DNA from: Shewanella sp. 10N.286.48.A6
GTDB taxonomy: Bacteria; Pseudomonadota; Gammaproteobacteria; Enterobacterales; Shewanellaceae
Direction of reading: 5' to 3'
Length of the DNA: 64,000 nucleotides
NCBI RefSeq assembly: GCF_002873135.1
Contig: NZ_MCVI01000072.1
Location: forward strand, 88,488-152,487
In this document: positions 1 through 9,222 of the stretch, piece after piece
Position numbering within the stretch: position 1 is the first letter of the stretch
Layout: each line of letters begins with the position of its first letter
Notes under the pieces: model-generated
Database searches by the model: none
What the model was told of the DNA's origin: nothing
The model's input: only the letters and a program-made list of their open reading frames with translations
Translations under genes and position numbers: made by a program

Positions 1-135
1 TGCACAGGCTTGGCCGTAGCATAATGCCGCCACCCAGACCTCATCTCGGCCCACCATCTGACCTATATCATTGAAGGTGAGTTTTTGTGCTTTTTTGGCA
101 GCTAAAATTGTTTTACTTAGGGTGTTGATTTCCAT
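1..135 (-). CDS. cynS: Cyanate hydratase (cyanase), N-terminal 45 codons, cut by window edge
   Basis: Only the first 45 codons are inside the window; the gene continues to the left. The visible part resembles the cyanase helical N-terminal domain, with the ILAAKKAQKLTFNDIG and VWVAALCYGQ segments matching the family pattern. Cyanase converts cyanate and bicarbonate to ammonia and carbon dioxide in the cytoplasm. The catalytic Arg, Glu and Ser lie in the unseen part. The ATG at 135 has a GGAG ribosome site 8 bases upstream. It follows the kinase/phosphatase gene on the same strand with a 50-base gap, so the two may be cotranscribed. Identification rests on the N-terminus alone. Confidence 0.75.
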   Translation of the reverse strand, partial: MEINTLSKTILAAKKAQKLTFNDIGQMVGRDEVWVAALCYGQACA

Positions 136-185
136 AGTGCAGCTCCAGTTTAAGTGACATAGTTAAGGTAAAGTTAATTAGCACA

Positions 186-1907
186 TCAGCGAAATATTAA
201 TAGCAAGATGATGAGACTTAAGATTGCACAAATCCCTTGCCAGAACTTAACAGGCTCGCGCTCGATAAGTGGGGCACGGGTTTTATTTAAAAAAGCTTGA
301 GTGGGATGACGCAAGTCGTATAAGTATTCTGATAATTCACTGTAGCGTTTATAAGGATTAGGATGGAGCGCTTTTTTTAACGCATCATCAATCCAGGCCG
401 GGATGTCGCGCTCATCATCCAATACTGATTGATATACCAAGCGGTTTTGCGCCGCTTTGGTCCTTGCTTGGGACATCTTACCGTCGAAGGGTAATTTGCC
501 GCTGAGCATTTGATAGGTGATCACCGCCAGTGAAAAGTTATCAGCCATATGGGTGATAACTTCACCTACAAAGTATTCGGGGGCGGTATACTGCACTGTG
601 CCGAGAATATCGGCATGTACGATTGGGGATGATATTTCAGCAAGACCAGCTACTTTGGTGGCGCCAAAATCTATGATTTTTACCATGCCATTAATGTCAA
701 TCATGATGTTTTCAGGGCGTAAATCTTGATGGATCATTTCTTGCCGATGAAAAGCCCGCAAGCCTTTAGCTATTTGCTCGACAATATCACGCACGGTTTC
801 AATAGCGGGTTGTGGATTATCTAACATCCACTGGCTCAGGGTAATGCCTTCGATGTATTCCATGGCTACATAGAGATAATTACGCTGTTTAGTGGGCGGA
901 CAAGGCTTAAGGATATGGGCATTATTTAGCCTTCTGGCAATCCACTCTTCCATTAAAAATCGTTCAAGATAAGCAGTATCACCTTGTAAATCTATTGATG
1001 GTGTTTTAATGACAACTTTTTCTAGGTTGTCGATATCCATGGCCAAGTACACATGGCTGCGACTGCTATGGTGCAAAGCCCTGAGGATTTGATAGCCGTC
1101 AAAATTCATTCTGGCATCAAGAATAGGTGGAAAAGGTTGTTCGGTGAGTTTTTGTAAAGCTTCATCAGCGCTTTGCAGCGGCAAGTCATCAATGCGGATA
1201 ATTTGAATGGTTAAATTGTCTTGGCTGCCATTGGCCAGTGCAACCTCTGCAATGACTTGGGCGGCAATATCTAAGGCTTGATGATGTAATTTTATTAATG
1301 AGTTAATTTCGTCTTCGGAAATAAATTCATAAATGCCATCGGTTGTTAAGATAAAAGTATCACCGACTTCTAGTGCCTTAGCATCATAATCGATTTCTAA
1401 GAAGGGGCTGATACCTAGGCCGCGGTTAAGGTAGCTTTTATGAGCGTTTATCCACAGGCGGTGATCTTCAGTAAGCTGAGTTATTTCATTATCCCGCAAC
1501 CGATAAATGCGGCTATCACCAATATGAAATATATGGGCAGTGGTCGATTTGAAGACCATCGCGCTTAAAGTGCATACATAACCACGATCGTTATCAAATC
1601 GATGTTCACTTTTTTGGGATTGGGAATAGAGCCAAGAGTTTGTGGCGGTTAGCACCTGAGCGGCGGACTTTTTAACCGACCAAGATTCTGGCGTGCAACT
1701 ATAGTCATCTAAAAAGCCCCTTACGCTAGATTCACTGGCAATTTGGCTCACATCACTACTACTGATCCCATCAGCAATGGCAATAGCAATGCCCTTAGAG
1801 GTCAATAGTGGTTGCTTTGGGATCGTGGCGCCATGAAAATCTTGATTGATTTCCTTAATGCCTTTGTTGGAATATTGGCCTATTGAAACGGTGAGCTTTC
1901 GAGTCAT
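186..1907 (-). CDS. Bifunctional PP2C-type phosphatase / Ser-Thr protein kinase, tail-anchored
   Basis: A 573-residue fusion. The N-terminal part (about 1-240) is a PP2C phosphatase, with INQD, IADG, IGDSRIY, TTDGIYE and QDNLT as metal-binding motifs. The part from about 270 to 535 is a Hanks-type kinase with VVIK lysine, HQDLRPEN catalytic loop, IDFG metal site and APEY segment. The glycine-rich loop is poorly conserved. The last 20 residues form a single hydrophobic helix followed by Arg, suggesting a C-terminal membrane anchor. Proteins of this architecture occur beside nitrate/nitrite assimilation genes in pseudomonads and others; here the next gene is cyanase. Role in regulating nitrogen-source uptake is inferred. 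Activity and substrate cannot be read from sequence. Confidence 0.88.
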   Translation of the reverse strand: MTRKLTVSIGQYSNKGIKEINQDFHGATIPKQPLLTSKGIAIAIADGISSSDVSQIASESSVRGFLDDYSCTPESWSVKKSAAQVLTATNSWLYSQSQKSEHRFDNDRGYVCTLSAMVFKSTTAHIFHIGDSRIYRLRDNEITQLTEDHRLWINAHKSYLNRGLGISPFLEIDYDAKALEVGDTFILTTDGIYEFISEDEINSLIKLHHQALDIAAQVIAEVALANGSQDNLTIQIIRIDDLPLQSADEALQKLTEQPFPPILDARMNFDGYQILRALHHSSRSHVYLAMDIDNLEKVVIKTPSIDLQGDTAYLERFLMEEWIARRLNNAHILKPCPPTKQRNYLYVAMEYIEGITLSQWMLDNPQPAIETVRDIVEQIAKGLRAFHRQEMIHQDLRPENIMIDINGMVKIIDFGATKVAGLAEISSPIVHADILGTVQYTAPEYFVGEVITHMADNFSLAVITYQMLSGKLPFDGKMSQARTKAAQNRLVYQSVLDDERDIPAWIDDALKKALHPNPYKRYSELSEYLYDLRHPTQAFLNKTRAPLIEREPVKFWQGICAILSLIILLLIFR

Positions 1908-2304
1908 ATATTTTCTTATTAAGCTAAAAGTAATGGCTCATCAGCGCCAATCATAAATACTTGCTTTTAAGTGCAACTAACATTCCAAAACGTGGCCAGT
2001 GCGCAATGTTAACTCAGTCAAAAGGCTAACAAGTTATAGCGTTGCAGCATTACTATTGCCTAGCGGTAACTAAGTTAAACCAATGAAAGTCTGTGATGGC
2101 GCTCAGTTGGTCGTTTGCTTTGTTACGTAATGGTGCAGTGCGAATAATTAACGCACTTAAATAGATCGAAATAGCGGCTGTGACTGGCTTATTGGCTTTG
2201 GGGTTAAAACATTATCCATTAGCAATAGTTAATTTAACGGGCTGTGTTTTATATAACGGTTTATATCTTTAAAATCAGTATAATTATACTTAAGCTAATT
2301 AACT
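1908..2304. other. Intergenic region, 397 bases, divergent promoters expected
   Basis: Lies between the divergently transcribed kinase (minus) and small membrane protein (plus). No convincing gene, RNA gene or strong dyad was recognised. Upstream promoters for both genes must lie here, but no clear -35/-10 pair could be assigned. Confidence 0.5.
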
Positions 2305-2691
2305 GTGGAACACGCTGTGCTTACAAAAATACTGGTAACCTTGTTAGTGATCGTCGCTTGTGTGCTGTACATACGCAGCGGTCGTGGCACAAAGAAAAAG
2401 CCGGCTTTAGTGTCAATGGGCAGTGATTCTTCACCGCTATTTTCAAAGTTGATTATTTATCCGATGATCGCCGTTTCGATGCTAGTAACTGCAGCCTTTT
2501 GGGGCTGGTCATGGTATGACGATAATAAAATTGTGCAAGTGACCATTTCATCGCCTGTTGAAGCGATGTCGGCAACTTATTATGTGCGCAAAAAAGACAT
2601 TGAAGCGCAGCGTATTACCACTGTGGATGGCATTCAAATTCGCTTATCTAACCAAGAGCGTATAACGGTAGCGGCACCTACTACGAAGTGA
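2305..2691 (+). CDS. Small membrane protein of unknown function
   Basis: 128 residues from a GTG start; a second GTG at 2317 is an equally plausible start and no clear ribosome site separates them. Two hydrophobic segments are visible, about residues 6-22 and 46-66, with a basic stretch (RGTKKKP) between them, followed by a polar C-terminal domain of about 60 residues that probably lies outside the cytoplasm. I do not recognise a family. It is isolated, with the LysR tail repeats downstream. Codon use looks like that of its neighbours, so it is probably a real lineage-specific gene. Confidence 0.6.
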   Translation: MEHAVLTKILVTLLVIVACVLYIRSGRGTKKKPALVSMGSDSSPLFSKLIIYPMIAVSMLVTAAFWGWSWYDDNKIVQVTISSPVEAMSATYYVRKKDIEAQRITTVDGIQIRLSNQERITVAAPTTK

Positions 2692-2732
2692 TTTTCAGCT
2701 CGACTCGATGAACAAGTTATTTAGTTTTTCGT

Positions 2733-3104
2733 TTGCCATTGCAAACAAAACCTCATAAAGCATTTGAGTAGTGGGATTTGGTATTTGTCTTTATGTACTA
2801 GCAATCAGAAACAAATGGGCGGCATTACTGCCGCTGCAATACCTTATTGATATCAAAGCTGAACACTTGATTGCCATTGCAAACAAAACCTCATAAAGCG
2901 TTTGAGTAGTGGATTTTGGTATTTGTCTTTATGTACTAGCAATCAGAAACAAATGGGCGGCATTACTGCCGCTGCAATACCTTATTGATATCAAAGCTGA
3001 ACACTTGATTGCCATTGCAAACAAAACGTCATAAATCTTTTGAGTAGTGGGCTTTGGTATTTGTCTTTATGTACCAGCAGCCAAAAGCTGCGCGGCATTT
3101 CAAT
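2733..3104. repeat. 138-bp tandem repeat made of the LysR gene 3' end (2 full copies plus the gene's own tail)
   Basis: Two full units start at 2733 and 2871; a third begins at 3009 inside the 3' end of the LysR gene and fades near 3104. Units 1 and 2 differ at about three positions by eye. Read on the minus strand, unit 2 encodes the regulator's last 27 or so residues with few changes (VHKDKYQNPLLKRFM) and ends in the same stop context. Unit 1 lacks that stop. Each unit also holds a GCGGCA-TTAC-TGCCGC hairpin (2819-2834 and 2957-2972). This looks like an abortive tandem duplication or a recombination scar at the gene's end. Confidence 0.9.
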
Positions 3105-3893
3105 TGGTTGTTTGAGTAAACTAACTCGGCCACTTTCTATAGCATATTGCGCGGCTAAGGTGGATAAGCAACCTAAGCCCAGCCCTGCTGAGACACTGCT
3201 AATTAACGCCTCTGTGGTATTAAGCTCAAAGGCCAGTTGCCAGTGTTTAAGTTGTGGTGCCAGCGTATTGATAAAGCATTCTCGCGATCCGGAACCAGGC
3301 TCTCTTAACACCCAATCATGATTGTCTAAATCGTTAATAGTTACCTTTTCAAGCTTAGCTAGAGGGTGCTCAGAAGCACTAATAACACACATGTTATCGG
3401 CACTGAAGGGCACAGAGAGGAGATCTGGGTGGTAATTATCTCGTTCAATTAAGGCGACATCTAGTTCAAAATCAAGCAGTTTTTGGCAAATAGTGGCGGA
3501 GTTTGAAATGAATAAACTTTGGCTGAAGTGTTGCTGTTGCTGGCGAAACTGGCTCAGTAAATAAGGGCTAACATGGTTGCCTATGGTGTCACTACTACCA
3601 AGCCTGAGTTTACCGCTATTGGCGTGCTCATCATCAAAGAGGGTATTGATTTGCTGGGCGCGATCCAGTAATTCATCGGCCAAAGGCAGCAGTTTTTGAC
3701 CTTCTTGATTAAGGATAAGTCGATTATTTACGCGATCAAATAGTGGCTGTCCTAAGTGTTTTTCAAGCTCTGCTAGCGCCATGCTTACCGCCGCTTTTGA
3801 TAAGTATAGTTTTTCAGCTGCTGCAGTTAAGGTGTTGTGCTGAGTAATAGCGTTAAATACATTGAGCTGCCGCAAAGATATCAGTATCGCCAT
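2991..3893 (-). CDS. LysR-family transcriptional regulator
   Basis: 300 residues. The N-terminal winged helix-turn-helix (about 1-60) reads SLRQLNVFNAITQHNTLTAA with AVSMALAELEKHLGQPLFDR, which is diagnostic of LysR proteins. The rest is a periplasmic-binding-protein-like effector domain. An upstream in-frame ATG at 3926 exists, but the ATG at 3893 has a GGGGA ribosome site at good spacing and fits the family N-terminus. The gene is divergent from the TDT transporter at 4151, the classic layout of a LysR regulator and its target. Its 3' end is duplicated downstream (see repeat). Effector unknown. Confidence 0.9.
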   Translation of the reverse strand: MAILISLRQLNVFNAITQHNTLTAAAEKLYLSKAAVSMALAELEKHLGQPLFDRVNNRLILNQEGQKLLPLADELLDRAQQINTLFDDEHANSGKLRLGSSDTIGNHVSPYLLSQFRQQQQHFSQSLFISNSATICQKLLDFELDVALIERDNYHPDLLSVPFSADNMCVISASEHPLAKLEKVTINDLDNHDWVLREPGSGSRECFINTLAPQLKHWQLAFELNTTEALISSVSAGLGLGCLSTLAAQYAIESGRVSLLKQPIEMPRSFWLLVHKDKYQSPLLKRFMTFCLQWQSSVQL

Positions 3894-4091
3894 GGTGTTA
3901 TCATCCCCGCTTTTCATGGTTATCATTAGCGCTGACTTAGGTTTAACGCCAGTTTGCTTTTATTGTCAGTTGTTTTGTTGATGGCCTAATTGTACGTTCA
4001 ATTAAACTTAACGCATGTTTTAAATAATTGGATATATCTGAACAATTAGCAAGAGTAATATCAACTCAAGCTAAAAAGTTGAAACTCTTTT

Positions 4092-4114
4092 ATTGCAATC
4101 TCTTTGATTGCTAA
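4092..4114. promoter_or_regulatory. Imperfect dyad in the LysR-TDT divergent region, possible operator
   Basis: TTGCAATC, five bases, then GATTGCTA: arms match at 7 of 8 positions around 4093-4113. Several further ATTG/CAAT half-sites lie between 3985 and 4055. LysR proteins bind interrupted dyads of this sort in divergent promoters. Position 37 bases before the transporter ATG could equally mean a 5' UTR hairpin. Confidence 0.3.
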
Positions 4115-4150
4115 CAAAGGGGTTTATCCGAGAGTTAAGTTGAGGCCACC

Positions 4151-5119
4151 ATGATAAACATCGCTAAAGCTAAATTAATGACCGCTCCAACCCCTATGGC
4201 AGGCTTAGCATTGGCGATTGCTAGCTTAGGTTGGTGCTGGGAGAATCTCGCCGATTTTCAGGGTTATGGTCAATGGGGCAGCGCTGCTATTGCGAGCCTA
4301 TTATTACTGGTGTTAACGCTGAAGTTTTTATTGCTGTCTCATACCTTAAAGGCAGATTTAGCGCACCCTGTGGTTGGCAGTGTAGTACCGACCTTTGCCA
4401 TGGCCACCATGGTAGTATCTAACTCAGTTGGGCATTTTTACCCTCAAGTCGGTGATGCTGTATGGTTATTTGCAGTAGGGCTTCATATCGTATTTTTAAT
4501 TAGCTTTTTATATCACCGCGCTAAAGCATTTGAGCTACATCATATGGTGCCAAGTTGGTTTGTGCCGCCGGTGGGGATTATCGTGGCCGATGTGTCTTTT
4601 TCAGGTAACCCGCAATTGACATTAATCGCCCATATCGCCTTGGTATTTGGCATGTTTGCCTATGCCTTGATGCTGCCGGTGATGATTTATCGTTTGATAT
4701 TTACCCATGAAGTGCCTGATGCGGCTAAACCGACCATGGCAATTTTAGCGGCGCCAGCAAGCTTATCACTAGCGGGTTATTTAACGGTAACGGCTACGCC
4801 ATCACCCATTATCATTGCCTTACTATTTGGCATTGCAGTGCTGATGACCAGTATTATTTATTTAGCCTTCTTTAAGTTACTAACCCTCCCTTTTAGCCCT
4901 GGCTATGCCGCGTTTACTTTCCCTATGGTCATAGGCGCGACAGCATTATTTAAAATGATCAGCTGGATGCAAAGCATTAATATGGCTGAGCAATACATTC
5001 AGCAAGTGCGGATACTGGCTATTATAGAATTATCGATAGCCACCGTGGTAGTGGTGTATGTGGCCGCGTGCTATTTACACTTTTACCAACCCCGAAGGGC
5101 AAAATCCGCGCAAGTTTAG
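4151..5119 (+). CDS. TDT/SLAC1-family transporter (TehA-like)
   Basis: 322 residues, almost entirely hydrophobic, with about ten predicted transmembrane helices, as in the tellurite-resistance/dicarboxylate transporter family that includes TehA, Mae1 and plant SLAC1. The PTPMAGLALAI start and central MVPSWFVPPVGI are typical of the family. Such proteins are channels or exporters for small anions, including dicarboxylates and sulfite; the substrate here is not evident. A GAGG ribosome site precedes the ATG. It is divergent from the LysR regulator and its stop codon overlaps the stop codon of the convergent acylase gene. Confidence 0.85.
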   Translation: MINIAKAKLMTAPTPMAGLALAIASLGWCWENLADFQGYGQWGSAAIASLLLLVLTLKFLLLSHTLKADLAHPVVGSVVPTFAMATMVVSNSVGHFYPQVGDAVWLFAVGLHIVFLISFLYHRAKAFELHHMVPSWFVPPVGIIVADVSFSGNPQLTLIAHIALVFGMFAYALMLPVMIYRLIFTHEVPDAAKPTMAILAAPASLSLAGYLTVTATPSPIIIALLFGIAVLMTSIIYLAFFKLLTLPFSPGYAAFTFPMVIGATALFKMISWMQSINMAEQYIQQVRILAIIELSIATVVVVYVAACYLHFYQPRRAKSAQV

Positions 5120-7473
5120 CGCGGCTTAATGGTTAATGTGTGCTCAATAGTTTGTGGCAATAATGGCGTAGCTTGATTATTAACATATTGCTGATAGCCA
5201 CTACGATAATAAGGCGATAACGGGTGGCCAGATTGCCCACCAGGAATGCTCATGATGGCATCTTGCTCATTGCCCGGTTGTACAATAAATCGCTGTGAGG
5301 CGCCAAATGAGGCACCTTGCACCGCTGGCATAAAGCTGTCGCCATAACCTTGTGCAGCAGGCATATCTAACCAATGGCTCAGTAAGGGCATCTGTTTTGA
5401 AAATGGGTGCTTAATGTCGAGCTTATTTACCTCACCCCAGCGTAAATCAGCTAGCTGATTATCTTGACTGTGCTGTTTAAGTAAGGCGGTTTTAGCCTGT
5501 TTGTAGGCGCTGATGGCAAATTCATCCCAACTTTGGAATTGCTTAGGTAGCCAGCTTTTAGGCTGCTGATTGATCAGTTGCCACATAGGCGTTTCTAAAT
5601 AGCGCTTAATCACAGCTAAGCTGCTGCCTTGGCTTGTTAGATTAGTTTCAATCGGCGCAAAGCTTTGATCTATCATGGCGGCGCGAAAATGTTTTACTAA
5701 GCTATAGCCCACCGAGTCTGCACAGGCACAATCGCCCCATTGATTGATGAACTTAACATCTTCAGCGAACCGTTTGGGTTGTTGGCTTAGCAGATTAAGT
5801 AGGTATTGCTGCCAAGGCTGTAAAAATCGTGCTTGATTATCTAGCTGCAAATTAAAAAAATCAGTTTCAGTAAATTGCTCTTGCTCATGTAATCTGTCCC
5901 GAATTTGCGTAGCGCGGGCCCCAAGAGCATAGCCGCCATCACCGAATTGGGCTAAATCTTGGGTGGAGAGCACCCGTGAATTAGCGGTCCAAATACGATG
6001 GCTGAGTGGGTTAATGACACTTGGGACATTGGGTTGGGGTTGCTGCCAAGCTTGGGTTTGCACTTCAGTTGCTGTTTGAGCGACATTGGCAGGATTACTA
6101 CGACTTGGTAGCGCGCCAGCTATCTTCCAGCCCGCGTTACCTTGGCTGTCTGCTAACAACATATTTTGTGCTGGAATACCGATACTGCTGGCTAATGCCA
6201 TGGCTTGATCGACTGTGGTTGTTTGCTCTAGTTCAATTAAGCCCATATTAATCGCATAGTCTTGATGGGCGACCCATGATAGTGCGTAGTTTTTATCATT
6301 AACGGTTTTTACCGGGCCATATTCACTGACTTGTACTGTATGCATCACTTCTGAGCTGGGCAGTTTAATCGGCTCATATTCAAGCGCTATTTCAGTGTTG
6401 GCGTCAATTTCAACCCAGTCAGCGGTGTCCACATAACTGTTGGTAAATCCCCAAGCGAGCTTGCCATTAGAGCCCACAACAATGGCTGGCGCGCCGGGTA
6501 ATGAGACGCCAGTTATTTGCGCCGATGGATTGGTATTATTTGGGACATTATTGGTTTTAGCATCGCTAATGCTGGGGTAATTTAATTGCGCTCGATACCA
6601 GATAATAGGTACGGCAAACGATAAGTGCATATCATCAGATAACATTGCCCGGCCAGACTTGGTAAGTTCTCCGGTCACTGCCCAGTTATTGCTGCCGACC
6701 TCTAATGGGGCGGTGATTGTGCTGCTGTTTGCTTGAGCCAAAAGCTGGGGCTCAAGTGTTGGGATATCGCCGTCAAAGTAGGGGATTTGGCTATCATCAA
6801 GAGCTGCCTGATGGTGGCTTGTTTGGGTTAAAAATGCCAGCATATCGGGGCCAAAGGTTTGTTTTATTTGGGTTAAGGCCATATCTCGCTTAATGGTATT
6901 GCCTTGTAAATCAAGATACATACTAAATATGACCAATAAGCTGTCGGTTTCATGCCATGGTTGAGGACTTGATTGGGTGAGTAGGTATTCAAATGAGGAC
7001 AGAGTTTGCGCCTTCAGTGCGGCATTTACCCCTTTAGTGTAAACCCTAAGGGTTTGCTTTTCTTTTGTGGTTAAGCCATCAAATATCATTTGTGCCCGTT
7101 TGCGTAGCTGATGAAAGCGGCGGTTTTTATCGCGCTCAAGTGCCTTTTCACCAAATATTTCAGCCAGTTCACCTGCGGCATTGCGTCGTAATAAGTCCAT
7201 TTGAAAAAAGCGGTCTTGGCTGTGGGCATAGCCAAGGGCATAAGAGGCATCAAGGCGGTTGCTGGCGCTGATAATCGCCGTGCCGAGTTCATCACGTTCA
7301 ATGGTGACAGGCGCTGTTATATCTTGGCTATTAAAGCTTGTATTTAAGCTGGGCATACTTAGGCGCAATACACTATAAATGGCTAATAACACCAGCATGA
7401 TCAGTACGACTAGGCTGGTGAGCGTGTATTTGGTGACGTTAGATTGCAACACCTTGGTAAAGCTAATAGACAT
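5116..7473 (-). CDS. Penicillin-acylase-family N-terminal-nucleophile hydrolase
   Basis: 785 residues. Residues 18-38 form a signal anchor. DELGTAIISASN and YALGYAHSQDRFFQMDLLRR are typical of the alpha chain. The autoprocessing site and nucleophile is Ser261 in VGSNNWAV, and GLPGAP-like and WGFTNSYVD segments follow. The family includes penicillin G acylases and acyl-homoserine-lactone acylases; Shewanella AHL acylases belong here. It should mature into two chains in the periplasm. Whether it degrades quorum signals is inference. A ribosome site AGGG lies 9 bases before the ATG. It stands alone between convergent and unrelated genes. Confidence 0.88.
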   Translation of the reverse strand: MSISFTKVLQSNVTKYTLTSLVVLIMLVLLAIYSVLRLSMPSLNTSFNSQDITAPVTIERDELGTAIISASNRLDASYALGYAHSQDRFFQMDLLRRNAAGELAEIFGEKALERDKNRRFHQLRKRAQMIFDGLTTKEKQTLRVYTKGVNAALKAQTLSSFEYLLTQSSPQPWHETDSLLVIFSMYLDLQGNTIKRDMALTQIKQTFGPDMLAFLTQTSHHQAALDDSQIPYFDGDIPTLEPQLLAQANSSTITAPLEVGSNNWAVTGELTKSGRAMLSDDMHLSFAVPIIWYRAQLNYPSISDAKTNNVPNNTNPSAQITGVSLPGAPAIVVGSNGKLAWGFTNSYVDTADWVEIDANTEIALEYEPIKLPSSEVMHTVQVSEYGPVKTVNDKNYALSWVAHQDYAINMGLIELEQTTTVDQAMALASSIGIPAQNMLLADSQGNAGWKIAGALPSRSNPANVAQTATEVQTQAWQQPQPNVPSVINPLSHRIWTANSRVLSTQDLAQFGDGGYALGARATQIRDRLHEQEQFTETDFFNLQLDNQARFLQPWQQYLLNLLSQQPKRFAEDVKFINQWGDCACADSVGYSLVKHFRAAMIDQSFAPIETNLTSQGSSLAVIKRYLETPMWQLINQQPKSWLPKQFQSWDEFAISAYKQAKTALLKQHSQDNQLADLRWGEVNKLDIKHPFSKQMPLLSHWLDMPAAQGYGDSFMPAVQGASFGASQRFIVQPGNEQDAIMSIPGGQSGHPLSPYYRSGYQQYVNNQATPLLPQTIEHTLTIKPR

Positions 7474-7600
7474 GGTTATGACCCTAAAGAATATTCGAGT
7501 CTATGATAACCAAGGTTACTAGTTTGTTAACAGCATTTTATTGCTTATAGCAAAATAACTTAACGTTATAAAATAGCGTTTATAAATTAGGGTTAGTTAA

Positions 7601-8341
7601 TCATTGCTGATTAATTTTGGCTTTAAATTTAGCGCGAGTTTCTTGATTGGCTTTACTGTACCAATAATCGAGCATTTCAGTGATTTCTGCCTGATCTTGA
7701 GCAATTGTCTTAGGTGTCATCGCTGTCGGAGCTAATGCTGGCGCAGCCGCGACAGTGGCAGGTGCTGCTGTGGTCGTTGACGCAGGAGTTATCGTTGCTG
7801 TCGAGGTTATTGTTGGTGCAGCAGTTAACGCTGGCTTAGTCGCGAGATTGGCGTTGTCGACACTTAGCGGCGTAAAGCTCATGGCGGCAGGTTTATTGCT
7901 AAGGTTGTACTGGCTGAGCTCAAGCTCAAAATCGCGGCCTAATTGCAGCCCATCTTTTAGGAGTAAATCTTGTATAAACTCCACAGGTAGACCTTGGCTA
8001 TTGGTAAGGGTTAATTGGGGCGATTTATTAAAGCTATTGGCGGCATTTCGATTGCGTATGCTTGGCAGTTTAAGGCGATAGGTATCATTACTGGCGCTAA
8101 ACTTTACGATCACCGCTTCAGATTTAAATTGCGTTTGCATGCCGCTATCACGGTAATTAACCTGATAGCGAAATAGCAGCTGATTGTCACCTTCAACCAA
8201 AGTCACTTCATCAGTATCCAATTGTTGGCCATTCAATAGCAATACATCAACACTACTAGGAATATCTAATACGCTAGCGGCAAAGCTTGTAGGGCTGGTG
8301 ATGACGACGAGGAGTCCGATGATAAGTGGATGTAATTTCAT
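7601..8341 (-). CDS. DUF2057 family exported protein (YccT-like)
   Basis: 246 residues. Start chosen at 8341 rather than 8386 because MKLHPLIIGLLVVITSPTSFA is a clear signal peptide and a GAGAA ribosome site precedes it. The core (about 20-150), with IPSSVDVLLLNGQ and DNQLLFRYQVNYRD, matches the DUF2057/YccT family. It is followed by an Ala-Thr-Pro-rich low-complexity linker of about 50 residues and a short charged C-terminal segment ending EMLDYWYSKANQETRAKF. Presumably periplasmic; function unknown. The linker seems to be an extension beyond the basic domain. Confidence 0.75.
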   Translation of the reverse strand: MKLHPLIIGLLVVITSPTSFAASVLDIPSSVDVLLLNGQQLDTDEVTLVEGDNQLLFRYQVNYRDSGMQTQFKSEAVIVKFSASNDTYRLKLPSIRNRNAANSFNKSPQLTLTNSQGLPVEFIQDLLLKDGLQLGRDFELELSQYNLSNKPAAMSFTPLSVDNANLATKPALTAAPTITSTATITPASTTTAAPATVAAAPALAPTAMTPKTIAQDQAEITEMLDYWYSKANQETRAKFKAKINQQ

Positions 8342-8485
8342 GGTGTTCTCATTATGGCTAGAAGTGGGTATGGTCACTATTGGCATTGAATGATGCTGAG
8401 CGAGCAGTGACTATTTGTTCAAAACAATGCTTAATCGTTCCATTAAGTTATAGCAAAGCTCGCCTGAGTTACAACTTAGGCATAA

Positions 8486-9127
8486 CTAACTTTTAGGAAT
8501 TTGATAATCAAAAAACTTGCGATGTTCAGGGCCTGCTAAGTTGGTGTTCACTTTATTAGGGTGCTTATATTCGCCCCAGCTTGCCACATGGGTGCCAACA
8601 TTAAGCTGTGGAAACTCAGCAGTGGGGCTGTCATGTATACCAATGAAGTTGAGTAAAGTTTGCAGGCTATTGTTATCGCTAAGTTTTATCGATAGAAAGT
8701 CATCTCGATGCTTAAAGTAATGGTAAACAGCTTGTTGATGCGCAAGGTAGCAAGCTTTTAAACGCGCTTCATCTAGCAGATTATCAGCGTCTAACGGGCC
8801 AAAAGTTTGTTTGAAACAGCGCTTAAGGATCGGATGGAAGGTGCCGGTTTTATCGGCAAGGTTTGGCCTCATTTTTGTGAGCAGCATTTGTATTGACGCA
8901 ACCCAAGTGTCGATAGGTCGGTCGATGTAGACAAATTTGGCATCGGGAAATAACTGATCTAACTGTGGGTAATCACAAAAACAGGGCACATCTGAAACCA
9001 CATCGGCCACTTCAAAAGCGCGTTTGGTTAAACCGATATGGGCGACTTTTAATCCCTGTTCAAGTAAGGCAGCACTCACGCTGGTGGTGCCAGTTCTGGG
9101 CAAACCAATGATAAACACTTTGGACAT
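8486..9127 (-). CDS. Sulfotransferase-family protein
   Basis: 213 residues. The N-terminal FIIGLPRTGTTSVSAAL is the 5'-phosphosulfate-binding loop of PAPS-dependent sulfotransferases, and FVYIDRPIDTWVASI about residue 80 fits the 3'-phosphate site. Family members move sulfate from PAPS to sugars or small molecules; the acceptor is unknown. A GAGAG ribosome site precedes the ATG. There is no signal peptide, so it should be cytoplasmic. Downstream on the same strand is DUF2057, but a 144-base gap argues against tight coupling. Confidence 0.78.
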   Translation of the reverse strand: MSKVFIIGLPRTGTTSVSAALLEQGLKVAHIGLTKRAFEVADVVSDVPCFCDYPQLDQLFPDAKFVYIDRPIDTWVASIQMLLTKMRPNLADKTGTFHPILKRCFKQTFGPLDADNLLDEARLKACYLAHQQAVYHYFKHRDDFLSIKLSDNNSLQTLLNFIGIHDSPTAEFPQLNVGTHVASWGEYKHPNKVNTNLAGPEHRKFFDYQIPKS

Positions 9128-9222
9128 GATTGCTCTCGATTAATACTCAAGAAACAATGATGTTAGGCTTGGGTATGGTGAGTTAAATGTGCGCCGAAAA
9201 CGCAATAAACTAAGGTGGCTCC

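Noticed and set aside
3894..3926. Eleven-codon N-terminal extension of the LysR protein
   Set aside because: No ribosome site and not part of the family; the ATG at 3893 follows GGGGA.
7755..8081. 108-codon plus-strand frame opposite the DUF2057 gene
   Set aside because: Antisense shadow of the Ala/Thr-rich linker; low-complexity composition explains its openness.
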